In this document: piece by piece, positions 23,203 to 32,996 of the stretch
Layout: each line of letters opens with the position of its first letter
Position numbering within the stretch: the first letter of the stretch is position 1
Source of the DNA: Lachnospiraceae bacterium
GTDB lineage: Bacteria > Bacillota > Clostridia > Lachnospirales > Lachnospiraceae
Direction: 5' to 3'
DNA length: 64,000 bases
Assembly: GCA_024682375.1 (NCBI GenBank)
Contig: JAIKZI010000066.1
Span: forward strand, 1-64,000
The notes under the pieces: generated by a model
What the model was told of the DNA's origin: nothing
Seen by the model: the letters and a program-made list of their open reading frames with translations, nothing else
Database searches by the model: none
Translations under genes and position numbers: made by a program

Positions 23203-23520
23203 TTATTTCTCTTTCATCTTGATGTCGATGTAGACACCAGCTGGCATTTCGAGTCTTGACAATGACTCAACAGTTTTCTGTGTTGGTGTCATAATGTCGA
23301 TAAGTCTCTTGTGAGTTCTTCTCTCGAACTGCTCTCTTGAATCCTTATACTTATGAACAGCTCTAAGAATTGTTACAACTTCCTTCTTTGTTGGAAGTGG
23401 AACTGGTCCGCTTACTACAGCGCCGTTCTTCTTAACTGTTTCGATGATCTTTGCAGCAGATGCATCTACTAACTCATGATCATAAGCTTTAAGTGTGATT
23501 CGCATTACCTGAGTTGCCAT
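23203..23520 (-). CDS. rpsJ: 30S ribosomal protein S10
   Basis: [28 protein letters not shown]...RTHKRLIDI. Confidence 0.98.
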   Translation of the reverse strand: MATQVMRITLKAYDHELVDASAAKIIETVKKNGAVVSGPVPLPTKKEVVTILRAVHKYKDSREQFERRTHKRLIDIMTPTQKTVESLSRLEMPAGVYIDIKMKEK

Positions 23521-23540
23521 AAAAAAAGCCGCCTCCTTTT

Positions 23541-23647
23541 CGTACTATTCGTACGACAAGTGGTGACTGTACACTTTCCCGTGTGTGTCCTACACAACAC
23601 GTTTGTTTCTACAACATGGTAGACATTATTTGTACAGTGACTTGTCG
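23541..23647 (-). promoter_or_regulatory. Structured 5' leader of the S10 operon (candidate autoregulatory RNA)
   Basis: Hairpin cgtac/gtacg at 23541-23555; long-range stem 23554-23561/23640-23647 plus 23566-23573/23631-23638 upstream of rpsJ. Confidence 0.55.
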
Positions 23648-23737
23648 CCAGTTTCTCGACTTGACATTCGCTCCACGGAGATACCTACCGAAGTAGCAAC
23701 TTCACGCTTCATCGCTATCAATGTCACAGCACAAATA

Positions 23738-23766
23738 AATATACAACCATTTTCGTTTCTACGCAA
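23738..23766 (-). promoter_or_regulatory. Putative sigma-A promoter for the S10 operon
   Basis: Minus strand TTGCGT-N17-TATATT. Confidence 0.6.
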
Positions 23767-23793
23767 GTAATTTAAAATATTTTTTGTATTTTT

Positions 23794-24681
23794 TTAAATA
23801 CAATATCTGCAAGACGCTCCTTCAGGCAAAACCAAGCCTGATTTTGTAACAGGAAGTCCAATCTCAGCACTATCACATTTTCCCTTGTGATTTTTAAGAA
23901 CAGTTTCTACCATATAAGACATAACTGCAGGCTGTAGTCCAGTTGTATATGAGTTCACCAGGAAAAAAAGTGGCTCATCAGCAAGGATTGCCTCAGTCTT
24001 CTGAATCAGGTCGTATACAGAATCTTCAATTTTCCAAATCTCGCCCTTAGGTCCTCTTCCATATGAAGGCGGATCCATAATAATCGCATCATACTTGTGT
24101 CCACGGCGAGCTTCTCTTTCTACAAATTTTAAGCAATCATCCACAAGCCATCTGATTGGAGCATCTTTAAGTCCGGAACACTCAGCATTTTCTTTTGCCC
24201 AGTTCACCATTCCTTTAGACGCATCCACATGAGTTACCTTCGCGCCAGCTGCGGCTGCAGCAAGAGTGGCGCCACCAGTGTAGGCAAAAAGATTAAGTAC
24301 ATTGATTTCTCTTTCAGGATTTTCTTTCTTGGCATTTTCAATTTTCTCAGAAAACCAGTCCCAGTTAGTTGCCTGTTCTGGAAAGAGTCCTGTATGTTTA
24401 AACTTAAAAGGCTTCAATCTAAATGTTAGCTTTTTAGATGATGGAAGTTCATATGAAATTTCCCACTCATTTGGCAAATCGAAGAATTCCCAATCACCGC
24501 CGCCTTTAGCACTTCTATGATAAGTGGCATTAGTATGTTTCCACTCGTATCCTTTTTTCCCGGTGTTCCAAATAACCTGAGGATCTGGTCGACGTAAAAT
24601 ATAGTCGCCCCATCTCTCAACCTTTTCACCAGTAGCAGTATCAATTACTTCGTAATCTTTCCATCTATCAGCTATCCACAT
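23794..24681 (-). CDS. Class I SAM-dependent (rRNA-type) methyltransferase
   Basis: LNLFAYTGGATLAAAAAGAKVTHVDASKGMVNWAKEN; IIMDPPSYGRGPKGE. Confidence 0.88.
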   Translation of the reverse strand: MWIADRWKDYEVIDTATGEKVERWGDYILRRPDPQVIWNTGKKGYEWKHTNATYHRSAKGGGDWEFFDLPNEWEISYELPSSKKLTFRLKPFKFKHTGLFPEQATNWDWFSEKIENAKKENPEREINVLNLFAYTGGATLAAAAAGAKVTHVDASKGMVNWAKENAECSGLKDAPIRWLVDDCLKFVEREARRGHKYDAIIMDPPSYGRGPKGEIWKIEDSVYDLIQKTEAILADEPLFFLVNSYTTGLQPAVMSYMVETVLKNHKGKCDSAEIGLPVTKSGLVLPEGASCRYCI

Positions 24682-24741
24682 AAATTTCTATTCCTTCTAT
24701 ATAAATATACTTTTGATTTCTTCTATATAATACGCAAGAAA

Positions 24742-24772
24742 AAAGATGCTACTCAAGATGAGTAACATCTTT
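24742..24772 (-). terminator. Rho-independent terminator after the HAD hydrolase gene
   Basis: Minus strand aaagatgttactcatcttgagtagcatctttttt. Confidence 0.75.
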
Positions 24773-24786
24773 AATATAATACAAGT

Positions 24787-25434
24787 TTAAAAAAATTTTT
24801 CAAGTTCTGATGTATTATCTACCAAAGCTATATGCTGTTTTTGTTCCAAAAGCTCTCTGCTCCTAAATCCCCATGTAACAAGGATACAATCAAGTCCAGC
24901 ATTTTTTGCAGTTTCAGCATCTACATCGGAATCACCGATATAAACGGTTTCACTTGACTTTGCTCCAATCGAATCCATTGCCTGATAAACCGCATCCGGA
25001 GCGGGCTTTACATTCATACCCGGTTTAACCCCGAAAGCATCGTCGATCAAATCTCCAAAATATGATTCCTTCATCTCACGAACTGCAGCATCATATTTAT
25101 TTGAAACGATTGCAGATTTAACCCCTGAACTTCTAATTTTCTGAAGCAAATCTTCTATTCCATCATATGGAGCAGTCTGGTCTTTGCAGTGTTCCATATA
25201 ATACTTTTTAAACAAATCGAACTTCTCCTCAAAAAGAGGATCATTCTCACCGTCAGGAAGAGCACGACTCATAAGCTTTCTATTTCCGTTTCCGACCATC
25301 TTTCTGATTTCTTCTACGGAAAAAATTTTATGTCCATACTTTTCGCAAACGAAGTTGACGGCGCTTCTCAAATCCAAAAGAGAATTGAGAAGTGTGCCAT
25401 CCATATCAAAAATCGCATACTTATACGTTTGCAT
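24787..25434 (-). CDS. HAD-family hydrolase (phosphoglycolate-phosphatase-like)
   Basis: YAIFDMDGTLLNS, VSNK, YIGDSDVDAETAKNAGLDCILVTWGFR; start trimmed to MQTYKY. Confidence 0.9.
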   Translation of the reverse strand: MQTYKYAIFDMDGTLLNSLLDLRSAVNFVCEKYGHKIFSVEEIRKMVGNGNRKLMSRALPDGENDPLFEEKFDLFKKYYMEHCKDQTAPYDGIEDLLQKIRSSGVKSAIVSNKYDAAVREMKESYFGDLIDDAFGVKPGMNVKPAPDAVYQAMDSIGAKSSETVYIGDSDVDAETAKNAGLDCILVTWGFRSRELLEQKQHIALVDNTSELEKFF

Positions 25435-27034
25435 TTCTAATAGCCTCTCTAACATGGAGGATTCTAGAAGGTGTAACTGAAAGCTCATCTACTCCCATTT
25501 CGATAAACTTCTCTGTAAGTGAAGTATCTGCACCGAGCTCACCACAGATTCCAACCCATGCTCCGCCTTTATGTCCGTTCTTAATTGTCATCTCAATAGC
25601 GCGAAGTACAGCTGGATGATGTGTATCAATCATGCTTTCAAGTGCAGCATTCTGTCTATCAGCTGCCAAAGTGTACTGAGTCAAATCATTAGTTCCGATT
25701 GAGAAGAAGTCAACTTCCTTAGCAAGTTCTTCACTCATAAGAACTGCAGCTGGAGTCTCAACCATGATACCCTGTTCTACATCACCGTAAGGTACACCCT
25801 GTTCATCGAGTTCAGCTTTTACCTCTGCTACGATTTCTTTAATCTTCTTAACTTCATCAACAGAAATGATCATAGGATACATAACGCTGATCTTTCCGAA
25901 TGAGCTTGCTCTAAAGATAGCACGAAGCTGTGTTTTGAAAACATCTACTCTATCAAGACAGATTCTAATAGCTCTGTAACCAAGAGCTGGGTTCTCTTCC
26001 TTAGCAAGGTTAAAGTAATCAACCTGCTTATCAGCACCGATGTCAAGAGTTCTAATGATAACCTTCTTACCAGCCATCATTTCAGCAACAGTCTTATAAG
26101 CATTGAACTGTTCTTCCTCTGTTGGATATGTGTCAGATTCAAGGTATAAGAATTCAGATCTGAATAGACCAATTCCACCAGCATCATTCTGAAGAACTGA
26201 TGCGACATCCTTTACACCACCGATGTTTGCATAAAGGTTAATCTTAGTACCCTTCTTAGTAACATTTTCCTTACCACGAAGCTCCTGAAGAAGACGCTCT
26301 TTTTCTTCATCTTTCTTCTTAAGTTCTTCATATTTCTTTATCTCTTCCTCAGTTGGTTCGATAATAAGTTTTCCTTCGTAACCATCTACGATACCAAACT
26401 TTCCATCACAGTCTTCTGGGAAATCAACACCAATAAGTGCTGGAATATTCATAGTACGAGCAAGAATAGCTGTATGTGAATTTGTAGATCCACCATGTGT
26501 TACAAATGAAAGAACCTGAGACTTATCAAGCTGAACTGTCTCTGAAGGAGCCAAATCATCAGCAAGAAGAATTGAAGGTTCATCACCTGTCATCTTAGCT
26601 TCTTCTACACCCTGAAGCACACTAACTACACGGTTAGAAATATCCTTGATATCTGCAGATCTAGCCTGCATATATTCATCGTCCATAGCTGCAAACATCT
26701 GTGAGAAATTATCTCCAGTAGTAGCAACAGCATACTCAGCATTCACTTTCTGAGATACGATTATATTTTTGATTGATTCATTGAAATCTAAATCTTCAAG
26801 AAGCATCTGGTGAACATCAAAAATAGCAGCATTAGCTTCTCCAACTTCCTTCATAGCCTTATCATAAAGACCTTTTAACTGAGAAAGTGCAGTAGCCTTT
26901 GCATCTTCATAACGTTTTACTTCTGAATCTGTATCTTCTACATGCTCACGCTTTACCATATTTTCATTCTTGTGATAAATGTGAAGTTTTCCTATAGCAA
27001 CGCCTGTTTTTGCGCTTTTCCCTTTATAATCCAT
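25421..27034 (-). CDS. ptsI: Phosphoenolpyruvate-protein phosphotransferase (PTS enzyme I)
   Basis: GGSTNSHTAILARTMNIPALIG; FRSEFLYL; FFSIGTNDLTQYTLAADR; GICGELGAD. Confidence 0.96.
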   Translation of the reverse strand: MDYKGKSAKTGVAIGKLHIYHKNENMVKREHVEDTDSEVKRYEDAKATALSQLKGLYDKAMKEVGEANAAIFDVHQMLLEDLDFNESIKNIIVSQKVNAEYAVATTGDNFSQMFAAMDDEYMQARSADIKDISNRVVSVLQGVEEAKMTGDEPSILLADDLAPSETVQLDKSQVLSFVTHGGSTNSHTAILARTMNIPALIGVDFPEDCDGKFGIVDGYEGKLIIEPTEEEIKKYEELKKKDEEKERLLQELRGKENVTKKGTKINLYANIGGVKDVASVLQNDAGGIGLFRSEFLYLESDTYPTEEEQFNAYKTVAEMMAGKKVIIRTLDIGADKQVDYFNLAKEENPALGYRAIRICLDRVDVFKTQLRAIFRASSFGKISVMYPMIISVDEVKKIKEIVAEVKAELDEQGVPYGDVEQGIMVETPAAVLMSEELAKEVDFFSIGTNDLTQYTLAADRQNAALESMIDTHHPAVLRAIEMTIKNGHKGGAWVGICGELGADTSLTEKFIEMGVDELSVTPSRILHVREAIRNANV

Positions 27035-27215
27035 TTCTACTCCTTTACTATCCAAAAATCCTTATGTATTATAGCACCTCAGTGCAAAATATAATATGGT
27101 TAATATATACATTATTGAACTCATATGAGCCCGATTTGTACATAATTTAACAAAAGTTCAAGAAATATACAAGTCTTTTTATGCTATAATAGCAAGAAAA
27201 ATCAACGAGGTACCT

Positions 27216-27962
27216 ATGGAACAAAATTATAAGTTAACAATTCAATATGACGGAACCCGTTACTTCGGATGGGAACACCAGCCCGATAAAGAAACAATTC
27301 AAGGAAAACTAGAGGAGGCAATTTCTAAATCTCTAAATATTCCTATTGATTCTTTTAAAATAATCGGTGCCGGAAGAACCGATGCCGGAGTGCATGCCCG
27401 AGAGATGACTGCAAACGTTGTCCTAAATTCGGGACTCCAAGAAAACATACTTCGCGACAAACTAAATTCCGCTCTTCCATCCGATATAGCAGTTCTTTCT
27501 GTAAAAGTGGCATCTGAAAGATTCCACGCCAGATACAATGCTGTCGGAAAGACTTATGATTATACTATAAGTGACGGTCCGATAAAACCCATTTTTAATA
27601 GAAAGTACGTAACCATTCTAGATAAACAGCTTGATACGGATGCTATGAAAATCGCTGCCAACTATATGACAGGAAAACACGATTACAAAGCATTTTGTGG
27701 TAACTCACATTTCAAAAAATCCAGTGTAAGAATTGTGGATAAGATTACTATTTCAAGGAAAAACGGTTTATTAACCCTTTCCTTCCACGGAACCGGATTC
27801 TTACAAAACATGGTTCGTATCATGGTCGGAACTCTAATCGAAGTCGGTTATCACAGAATCGACGCCGAAAGCATTCCAGAGATTATCGAATCATTAGATA
27901 GAAAAAAGGCAGGCCCAACTGCTCCAGCAAAAGGGCTCTGCCTTAGAAAGGTCGATTACTAA
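27216..27962 (+). CDS. truA: tRNA pseudouridine(38-40) synthase TruA
   Basis: YDGTRYFGWEHQP; GAGRTDAGVHA; FLQNMVRIMVGTLIEVG. Confidence 0.97.
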   Translation: MEQNYKLTIQYDGTRYFGWEHQPDKETIQGKLEEAISKSLNIPIDSFKIIGAGRTDAGVHAREMTANVVLNSGLQENILRDKLNSALPSDIAVLSVKVASERFHARYNAVGKTYDYTISDGPIKPIFNRKYVTILDKQLDTDAMKIAANYMTGKHDYKAFCGNSHFKKSSVRIVDKITISRKNGLLTLSFHGTGFLQNMVRIMVGTLIEVGYHRIDAESIPEIIESLDRKKAGPTAPAKGLCLRKVDY

Positions 27963-27976
27963 ATCGACCTTTTTTC
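27947..27976. terminator. Terminator hairpin overlapping the truA stop codon, between convergent truA and the flavoprotein gene
   Basis: aaaggtcgat tact aaatcgacctttttt. Confidence 0.8.
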
Positions 27977-27977
27977 T

Positions 27978-29159
27978 TTACATAGTATTCATGTCCATTT
28001 CATGCCCTGCTTTTATAATCGCATCCCTAAGCTCTATAAATTTTGAATCATCATTTTTAGTTCTACGAGTCTTTATTGTCAAAACAGGATCTATGACTTC
28101 GATGCCTTCCATTTCAGAAAGCGCATCTTTTATCTTCTTGGCAGCGACCGGTGCCCAAGAACCATTTTCCACAATAGCAATCTTTCTATTCTGGAACTTC
28201 TTTATTTTAAGATGGTACAAAAAATCTTCCACGCAAGGGAATAATTCACCATCATATGTGATTGAGCAGATAATGGTTCTATCAAAACAAAAAGCACCTT
28301 CAACTGCTCTGGCCATATCATCTCTATTCAAGTCGATAATTACAACCTTTTCACCTTTATTCTGCAATAAATCAGAAAGATATAAAGCCGCTTCCTTTGT
28401 ATTGCCATGAGCTGAAGCATAACACAACAGCACACCCTTTCGTTCCGGTTTATATTTACTCCACTTGTCGTAATATTCCAGGAATTCAACTAAATCTTCT
28501 TTTAAAACATGACCATGCAAAGGTGCAATTATTGACACGCCAAGTGCATTTACTTTTTTCAAAAGTGTCTGTACGCTAGCGCCATATTTTCCGACTATAT
28601 TAAAATAATATCTTCTGGCTTCAACCAACCAGCTCACACCATTTCTCGTTGTACCAAAAGAGCCAAATGCATCTGCGGAAAAAAATACCTTTTCTTTTTT
28701 CTCAAATGTCATCATAACCTCCGGCCAATGAACCATAGGCGCAAGTATGAATTGTAAAGTATGTTCGCCTAAAGAAATCTCATCATTTTCTTTTGCGACA
28801 ATAACTCTATCAGAATAATCTTCATCTATAAACTGGGGCAGCATGTCAGAAGCTTTCTTCGACATAACAAGCTGCATGTCTGGAAATCTTTCACAAAGCT
28901 CACTAATACCACCACTGTGATCAGGTTCTAGATGTTGTACTATCAAATAATCAGGTTTTCTACCATTTAAAACCTTCTTGATATTTAGTAGCCACTCTCC
29001 TGTCGCACGCCTGTCAACAGTATCAAGCACAGCAATCTTTTCATCCAAAATAACATACGAATTATATGTCACTCCAAAATCCAATCTGTACTGTCCTTCA
29101 AACAGATCCAGCGCGCCATCATCTACACCGACATATCTGATATTCTCTGAGATTTCCAT
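27978..29159 (-). CDS. FprA-family A-type flavoprotein (metallo-beta-lactamase plus flavodoxin)
   Basis: HLEPDHSG diiron motif; C-terminal flavodoxin domain VLLCYASAHGNTKEAA. Confidence 0.9.
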   Translation of the reverse strand: MEISENIRYVGVDDGALDLFEGQYRLDFGVTYNSYVILDEKIAVLDTVDRRATGEWLLNIKKVLNGRKPDYLIVQHLEPDHSGGISELCERFPDMQLVMSKKASDMLPQFIDEDYSDRVIVAKENDEISLGEHTLQFILAPMVHWPEVMMTFEKKEKVFFSADAFGSFGTTRNGVSWLVEARRYYFNIVGKYGASVQTLLKKVNALGVSIIAPLHGHVLKEDLVEFLEYYDKWSKYKPERKGVLLCYASAHGNTKEAALYLSDLLQNKGEKVVIIDLNRDDMARAVEGAFCFDRTIICSITYDGELFPCVEDFLYHLKIKKFQNRKIAIVENGSWAPVAAKKIKDALSEMEGIEVIDPVLTIKTRRTKNDDSKFIELRDAIIKAGHEMDMNTM

Positions 29160-29175
29160 GCGATCCCCCTTCTAA

Positions 29176-30441
29176 CTAAACAGTTACATCTGTCCATTGT
29201 TTCTGAAGATGGTAATTCTTTCTAAATTCACCTGGAGTCACACCACGAAGCCTTACAAAATTTCTGTTAAATGTCTTTACTGTATTATAACCTACATCAA
29301 CTGCAATATCGACCAGGCTATCCTGCGTTTCAAGCAACATTCTGCACGCCTGATTGATACGAAGATAATTCAAAAAGCTTTCGAAATTCTTCTCAACTAT
29401 GTAGATTAACATCTTATTCATATCTACTACACTGACTCTAAATTTATCAGCAACCGTAGCTGCATGAATATCTTCCATATAATGATTTCCGATATATGAT
29501 ACGATTTCGAATCCTTTTTCCCTAGTGTCAGAATCAGGTTCATCACCCATAATACTGTAAATCTGCCTGTACTGTTTAGGTGTATAACCGGTTCTCGAAG
29601 AAAAAGAACGAACCAAATGTGACGCATCAGTATATCCAACCAAAAATGCGATATCTGTAAGCGCAAGTTCTGTATAAATCAAAAGATCTGTTGTCTTCGA
29701 TATTCTCATTTCATTTCCAAGAGCTGATAATGACATACCTGTCAGTTCTTGGATATCACTTTCAATCTTCTCTTCAGTATAATCAAACACATCTGAAAGA
29801 TTAGATAGAGTTGGATGATCTGCAATATGAGAATAGATATATTGCAAAATTTCTGAACGCTTATCATCCACAGCTGTCTCGGTCTGTTTTCCAGAAGTTA
29901 CGAGATGTCTATTATAAAGTATCAAAAGTTCCATCAACTTGTTTGTTATCAAAAGTGATCTAAGTTCAGGATCCTTTCCTTCGGAAAAAAGTGATTCCAT
30001 TCCTATTTCATCCTTTATGATATCTAAGCAATCCAAGAATCTTTCTCTCTCGCCTTCATGTAAATGTATCAGTGGATATTCTCTGATAGGATCATAAATT
30101 TTTAATGCTCCACCCGGAGTATTGTAACCGGTTCTCAGAGAGGAATATATTAATTCAGAATTAAACACAACCTTGATCATTGTAAGAGGCTCTTCAACCT
30201 CATCAACCATTGTTGTTGACCATGGAAGAATGCAGAAGAAGCAATTTGGTTTAGCCTGATATTCAGTTCCATTAATTGTAATTTTAGCTCTGCCTTTTTT
30301 CACAAGCCAAAATCTAGCTGTCTGATGAATGATTGGTATAGTCATTGAATCAATAAATTCAACGTCATATGTACAAAACTTTCGTCTATCATATGCAGAA
30401 CACGCCTGTTCCTGTAGTTCTTTTACTGATTGCATCTGCAC
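29176..30441 (-). CDS. AraC-family transcriptional regulator with two AraC-type DNA-binding regions
   Basis: N-terminal cupin-like part; first AraC domain ending ...DIAFLVGYTDASHLVRSFSSRTGYTPKQYR, second ending ...DIAVDVGYNTVKTFNRNFVRLRGVTPGEFRKNY. Confidence 0.88.
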   Translation of the reverse strand: MQMQSVKELQEQACSAYDRRKFCTYDVEFIDSMTIPIIHQTARFWLVKKGRAKITINGTEYQAKPNCFFCILPWSTTMVDEVEEPLTMIKVVFNSELIYSSLRTGYNTPGGALKIYDPIREYPLIHLHEGERERFLDCLDIIKDEIGMESLFSEGKDPELRSLLITNKLMELLILYNRHLVTSGKQTETAVDDKRSEILQYIYSHIADHPTLSNLSDVFDYTEEKIESDIQELTGMSLSALGNEMRISKTTDLLIYTELALTDIAFLVGYTDASHLVRSFSSRTGYTPKQYRQIYSIMGDEPDSDTREKGFEIVSYIGNHYMEDIHAATVADKFRVSVVDMNKMLIYIVEKNFESFLNYLRINQACRMLLETQDSLVDIAVDVGYNTVKTFNRNFVRLRGVTPGEFRKNYHLQKQWTDVTV

Positions 30442-30541
30442 TCCTTATTTGCCTAAAATATTCGTGTTTAGTTTATCACAATATATTTTTATGTGCAAAA
30501 TTTTTTATTTGAAAATAAAATATGGTCAAAATTTTTGAAAC

Positions 30542-30577
30542 AAAAAAGAGACTTTGGAAAAACCAAAGTCTCTTTAA
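30542..30577 (-). terminator. Terminator after the arc-operon transporter
   Basis: Minus strand aaagagactttggtttttccaaagtctctttttt. Confidence 0.85.
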
Positions 30578-30597
30578 TGTAGTTAATTTAATTGGTA

Positions 30598-32037
30598 TTA
30601 AAGTACAAGCATACCGATTACAAGAACTGCACCGATGAATACAAAGAGTATTCCAAGAAGTTTCTTAACCCATGCAATGTATGATGTGTAAGGAACTTTT
30701 GCAAGTGCAAGACCACCCATGATGAATCCGCATGTAGGTGTGAATAGGTTTACAAGACCATTTGCACCAACGATTGTCATGATAGCAGTCTCTGAAGACC
30801 ATCCCATTCCGTGTACAATAGGTGTAACGATAGGAGCTGAAAGTCCAGCAAGTCCTGATGAAGATGGTACAAGGAATGAAAGAACTAGGTGAAGGAGATA
30901 GTTAAGGAATTCGAAGATTCCTGATCCCATACCAAGGTTCTTAATTCCGTTTACAGCTACCTGAACAAGCCATGCGCCCATTCCTGTAGCATTCATAACT
31001 ACTGTTGTAGCACGAGCAAGTGCAATTACAAGGTTAACGCCGATCATGTCAGCGATACCAGCTTCGATTACAGTAGGAAGCTTTGACTTATCTTCCATAC
31101 CAACAAGAGCGATGATAAGACCCATTAAGATGAACCATGAAGCTGCATCTGTGAAGTACCAATCACCAAGCTGTGCACCTGTAAGGAATTTAGACCAGCC
31201 GAAAGCATTGTAAACGCCTTCGTTGAGTGATGCCCAAGGAATGAATCCGAAGATCATTACTACAAATGCGAATCCGAAAAGGATAAGGCAAACTTTCTGC
31301 TTACCTGTAAGCTCTGAGCTTGTCTCTCCCTGATGGAATTCTTTTCTGCACTCTTCAAGCTGCTCATGTGTGAAGATTGAGCCCTTACCAGCCTTAACCT
31401 TCTTAGCGTAGTTTACAACATAGATAGTTGCAATTAAGTAGCAACCAATCCAAAGGATAACACCCATAAGAAGGATTGTTCCCATGTTTGATTTAACGCC
31501 TGCGCCCTTAGCAGCATCTACAGCAGCACCAACAGCGAATGGGTTAACTGTAGATCCGATTACACCAGTACCAGCTCCAAGAAGAACTGTTGCAGCACCA
31601 ACAAGTGGGTCCATGCCTGCTGCTAGCATAGTAGAAGCAAGAAGGATGTAGAAACCTACTGTCTCTTCACCCATTCCGTATGTTGTTCCACCAATTGAGA
31701 AAAGGAACATCATAATAGGAATAAGAATAATTTCTTTTCCGTCGAGCTTCTTAACAAGTACATTGATACCTGTTTCAAGTGCGCCTGTAGCTGTTACCAT
31801 TGCAAGGAAAGCTCCAAGGCAGAAGCAGAAACCAATTACTTCACGAGCATCATAAAATCCATTGATTGGAGCAGTAAGGAATGTATCAATACCAGCTCCA
31901 ATAACCTTAGCACTCTTACCGTCTGCAGTTGTATATCCCTGTCCGTTAAGGAAAACAGTGATAAGTGAAATAACAGCAAGTACGAGCAAAAGAATTTCAT
32001 AAGTGTTCAGCGAACGTCTCTTCTTTGTTTCGTTCAT
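30598..32037 (-). CDS. YfcC/DcuC-family transporter (putative arginine/ornithine exchanger by context)
   Basis: Hydrophobic, GGTTYGMGEETVGFY motif; last gene after arcC. Confidence 0.85.
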   Translation of the reverse strand: MNETKKRRSLNTYEILLLVLAVISLITVFLNGQGYTTADGKSAKVIGAGIDTFLTAPINGFYDAREVIGFCFCLGAFLAMVTATGALETGINVLVKKLDGKEIILIPIMMFLFSIGGTTYGMGEETVGFYILLASTMLAAGMDPLVGAATVLLGAGTGVIGSTVNPFAVGAAVDAAKGAGVKSNMGTILLMGVILWIGCYLIATIYVVNYAKKVKAGKGSIFTHEQLEECRKEFHQGETSSELTGKQKVCLILFGFAFVVMIFGFIPWASLNEGVYNAFGWSKFLTGAQLGDWYFTDAASWFILMGLIIALVGMEDKSKLPTVIEAGIADMIGVNLVIALARATTVVMNATGMGAWLVQVAVNGIKNLGMGSGIFEFLNYLLHLVLSFLVPSSSGLAGLSAPIVTPIVHGMGWSSETAIMTIVGANGLVNLFTPTCGFIMGGLALAKVPYTSYIAWVKKLLGILFVFIGAVLVIGMLVL

Positions 32038-32057
32038 GTCAATATTTCCCCCTCTAA

Positions 32058-32993
32058 TTATTTGTGGATACGTGTTCCAGTCTTACCTTCAAGGGCTTCC
32101 TTAGCTTTCTCAAGAGATGTAATGAGAGCTGTTCCGTTCTCAGTATTCTTTACGAAAGACATGCATGATTCAATCTTTGGAAGCATTGATCCAGGAGCGA
32201 ATTCTCCATCGTCAGCGTACTTCTGGCACTGCTCAAGAGTGAGATCCTCAAGGTTCTCCTGCTCTGGAGTATTGAAGTGGATAGCAACCTTCTCTACAGC
32301 TGTAAGGATAACGAGCATATCAGCGTTAAGTTCTCTAGCGAGAAGTGATGAAGCTCTATCCTTATCGATAACAGCTGCAACACCTGTGCATCCGTCATCT
32401 TCTTCAACTACAGGGATTCCGCCGCCACCAGTTGAGATAACAACGTTTCCACTTTCAACGAGCTGCTCAATCATAGGTAGCTCAACGATCTTCTGAGGAA
32501 TTGGTGAAGGAACTACACGACGGTAACCACGTCCTGCATCTTCAACGAATGTCCAACCCTTATCAGCTGCAATAGCATCAGCCTGCTCTTTTGTATAGAA
32601 AGAACCAACTGGCTTTGTAGGATGAGAGAATGCTGCATCGTTTCTATCTACGATTGTCTGTGTTACAACACTTGCAACAGGCTTGTTGATGTGACGCTTG
32701 TTGAGCTCACGTCCGATTGCCTGCTGAAGGTGATAACCAATATATCCCTGTGTCATCGCACCACATTCTGGAAATGGAATGTAAGGTGTGTTTCCACCAT
32801 TATTAGAAGAATAGTCCATAGCGAGGTTAACCATACCAACCTGTGGTCCGTTGCCGTGGCCGACAACAACGTCATATCCCTGCTCTACGAGGTCTACGAT
32901 AGTTCCTGCTGTGTTCTTTACTAAAAGGAGCTGTTCTTCTGGAGAATTGCCAAGGGCGTTTCCGCCCAAAGCAATTACAAGTCTCTTAGCCAT
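32058..32993 (-). CDS. arcC: Carbamate kinase
   Basis: VIALGGNALG; VVGHGNGPQVG; VISTGGGGIPV. Confidence 0.96.
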   Translation of the reverse strand: MAKRLVIALGGNALGNSPEEQLLLVKNTAGTIVDLVEQGYDVVVGHGNGPQVGMVNLAMDYSSNNGGNTPYIPFPECGAMTQGYIGYHLQQAIGRELNKRHINKPVASVVTQTIVDRNDAAFSHPTKPVGSFYTKEQADAIAADKGWTFVEDAGRGYRRVVPSPIPQKIVELPMIEQLVESGNVVISTGGGGIPVVEEDDGCTGVAAVIDKDRASSLLARELNADMLVILTAVEKVAIHFNTPEQENLEDLTLEQCQKYADDGEFAPGSMLPKIESCMSFVKNTENGTALITSLEKAKEALEGKTGTRIHK

Positions 32994-32996
32994 TAA

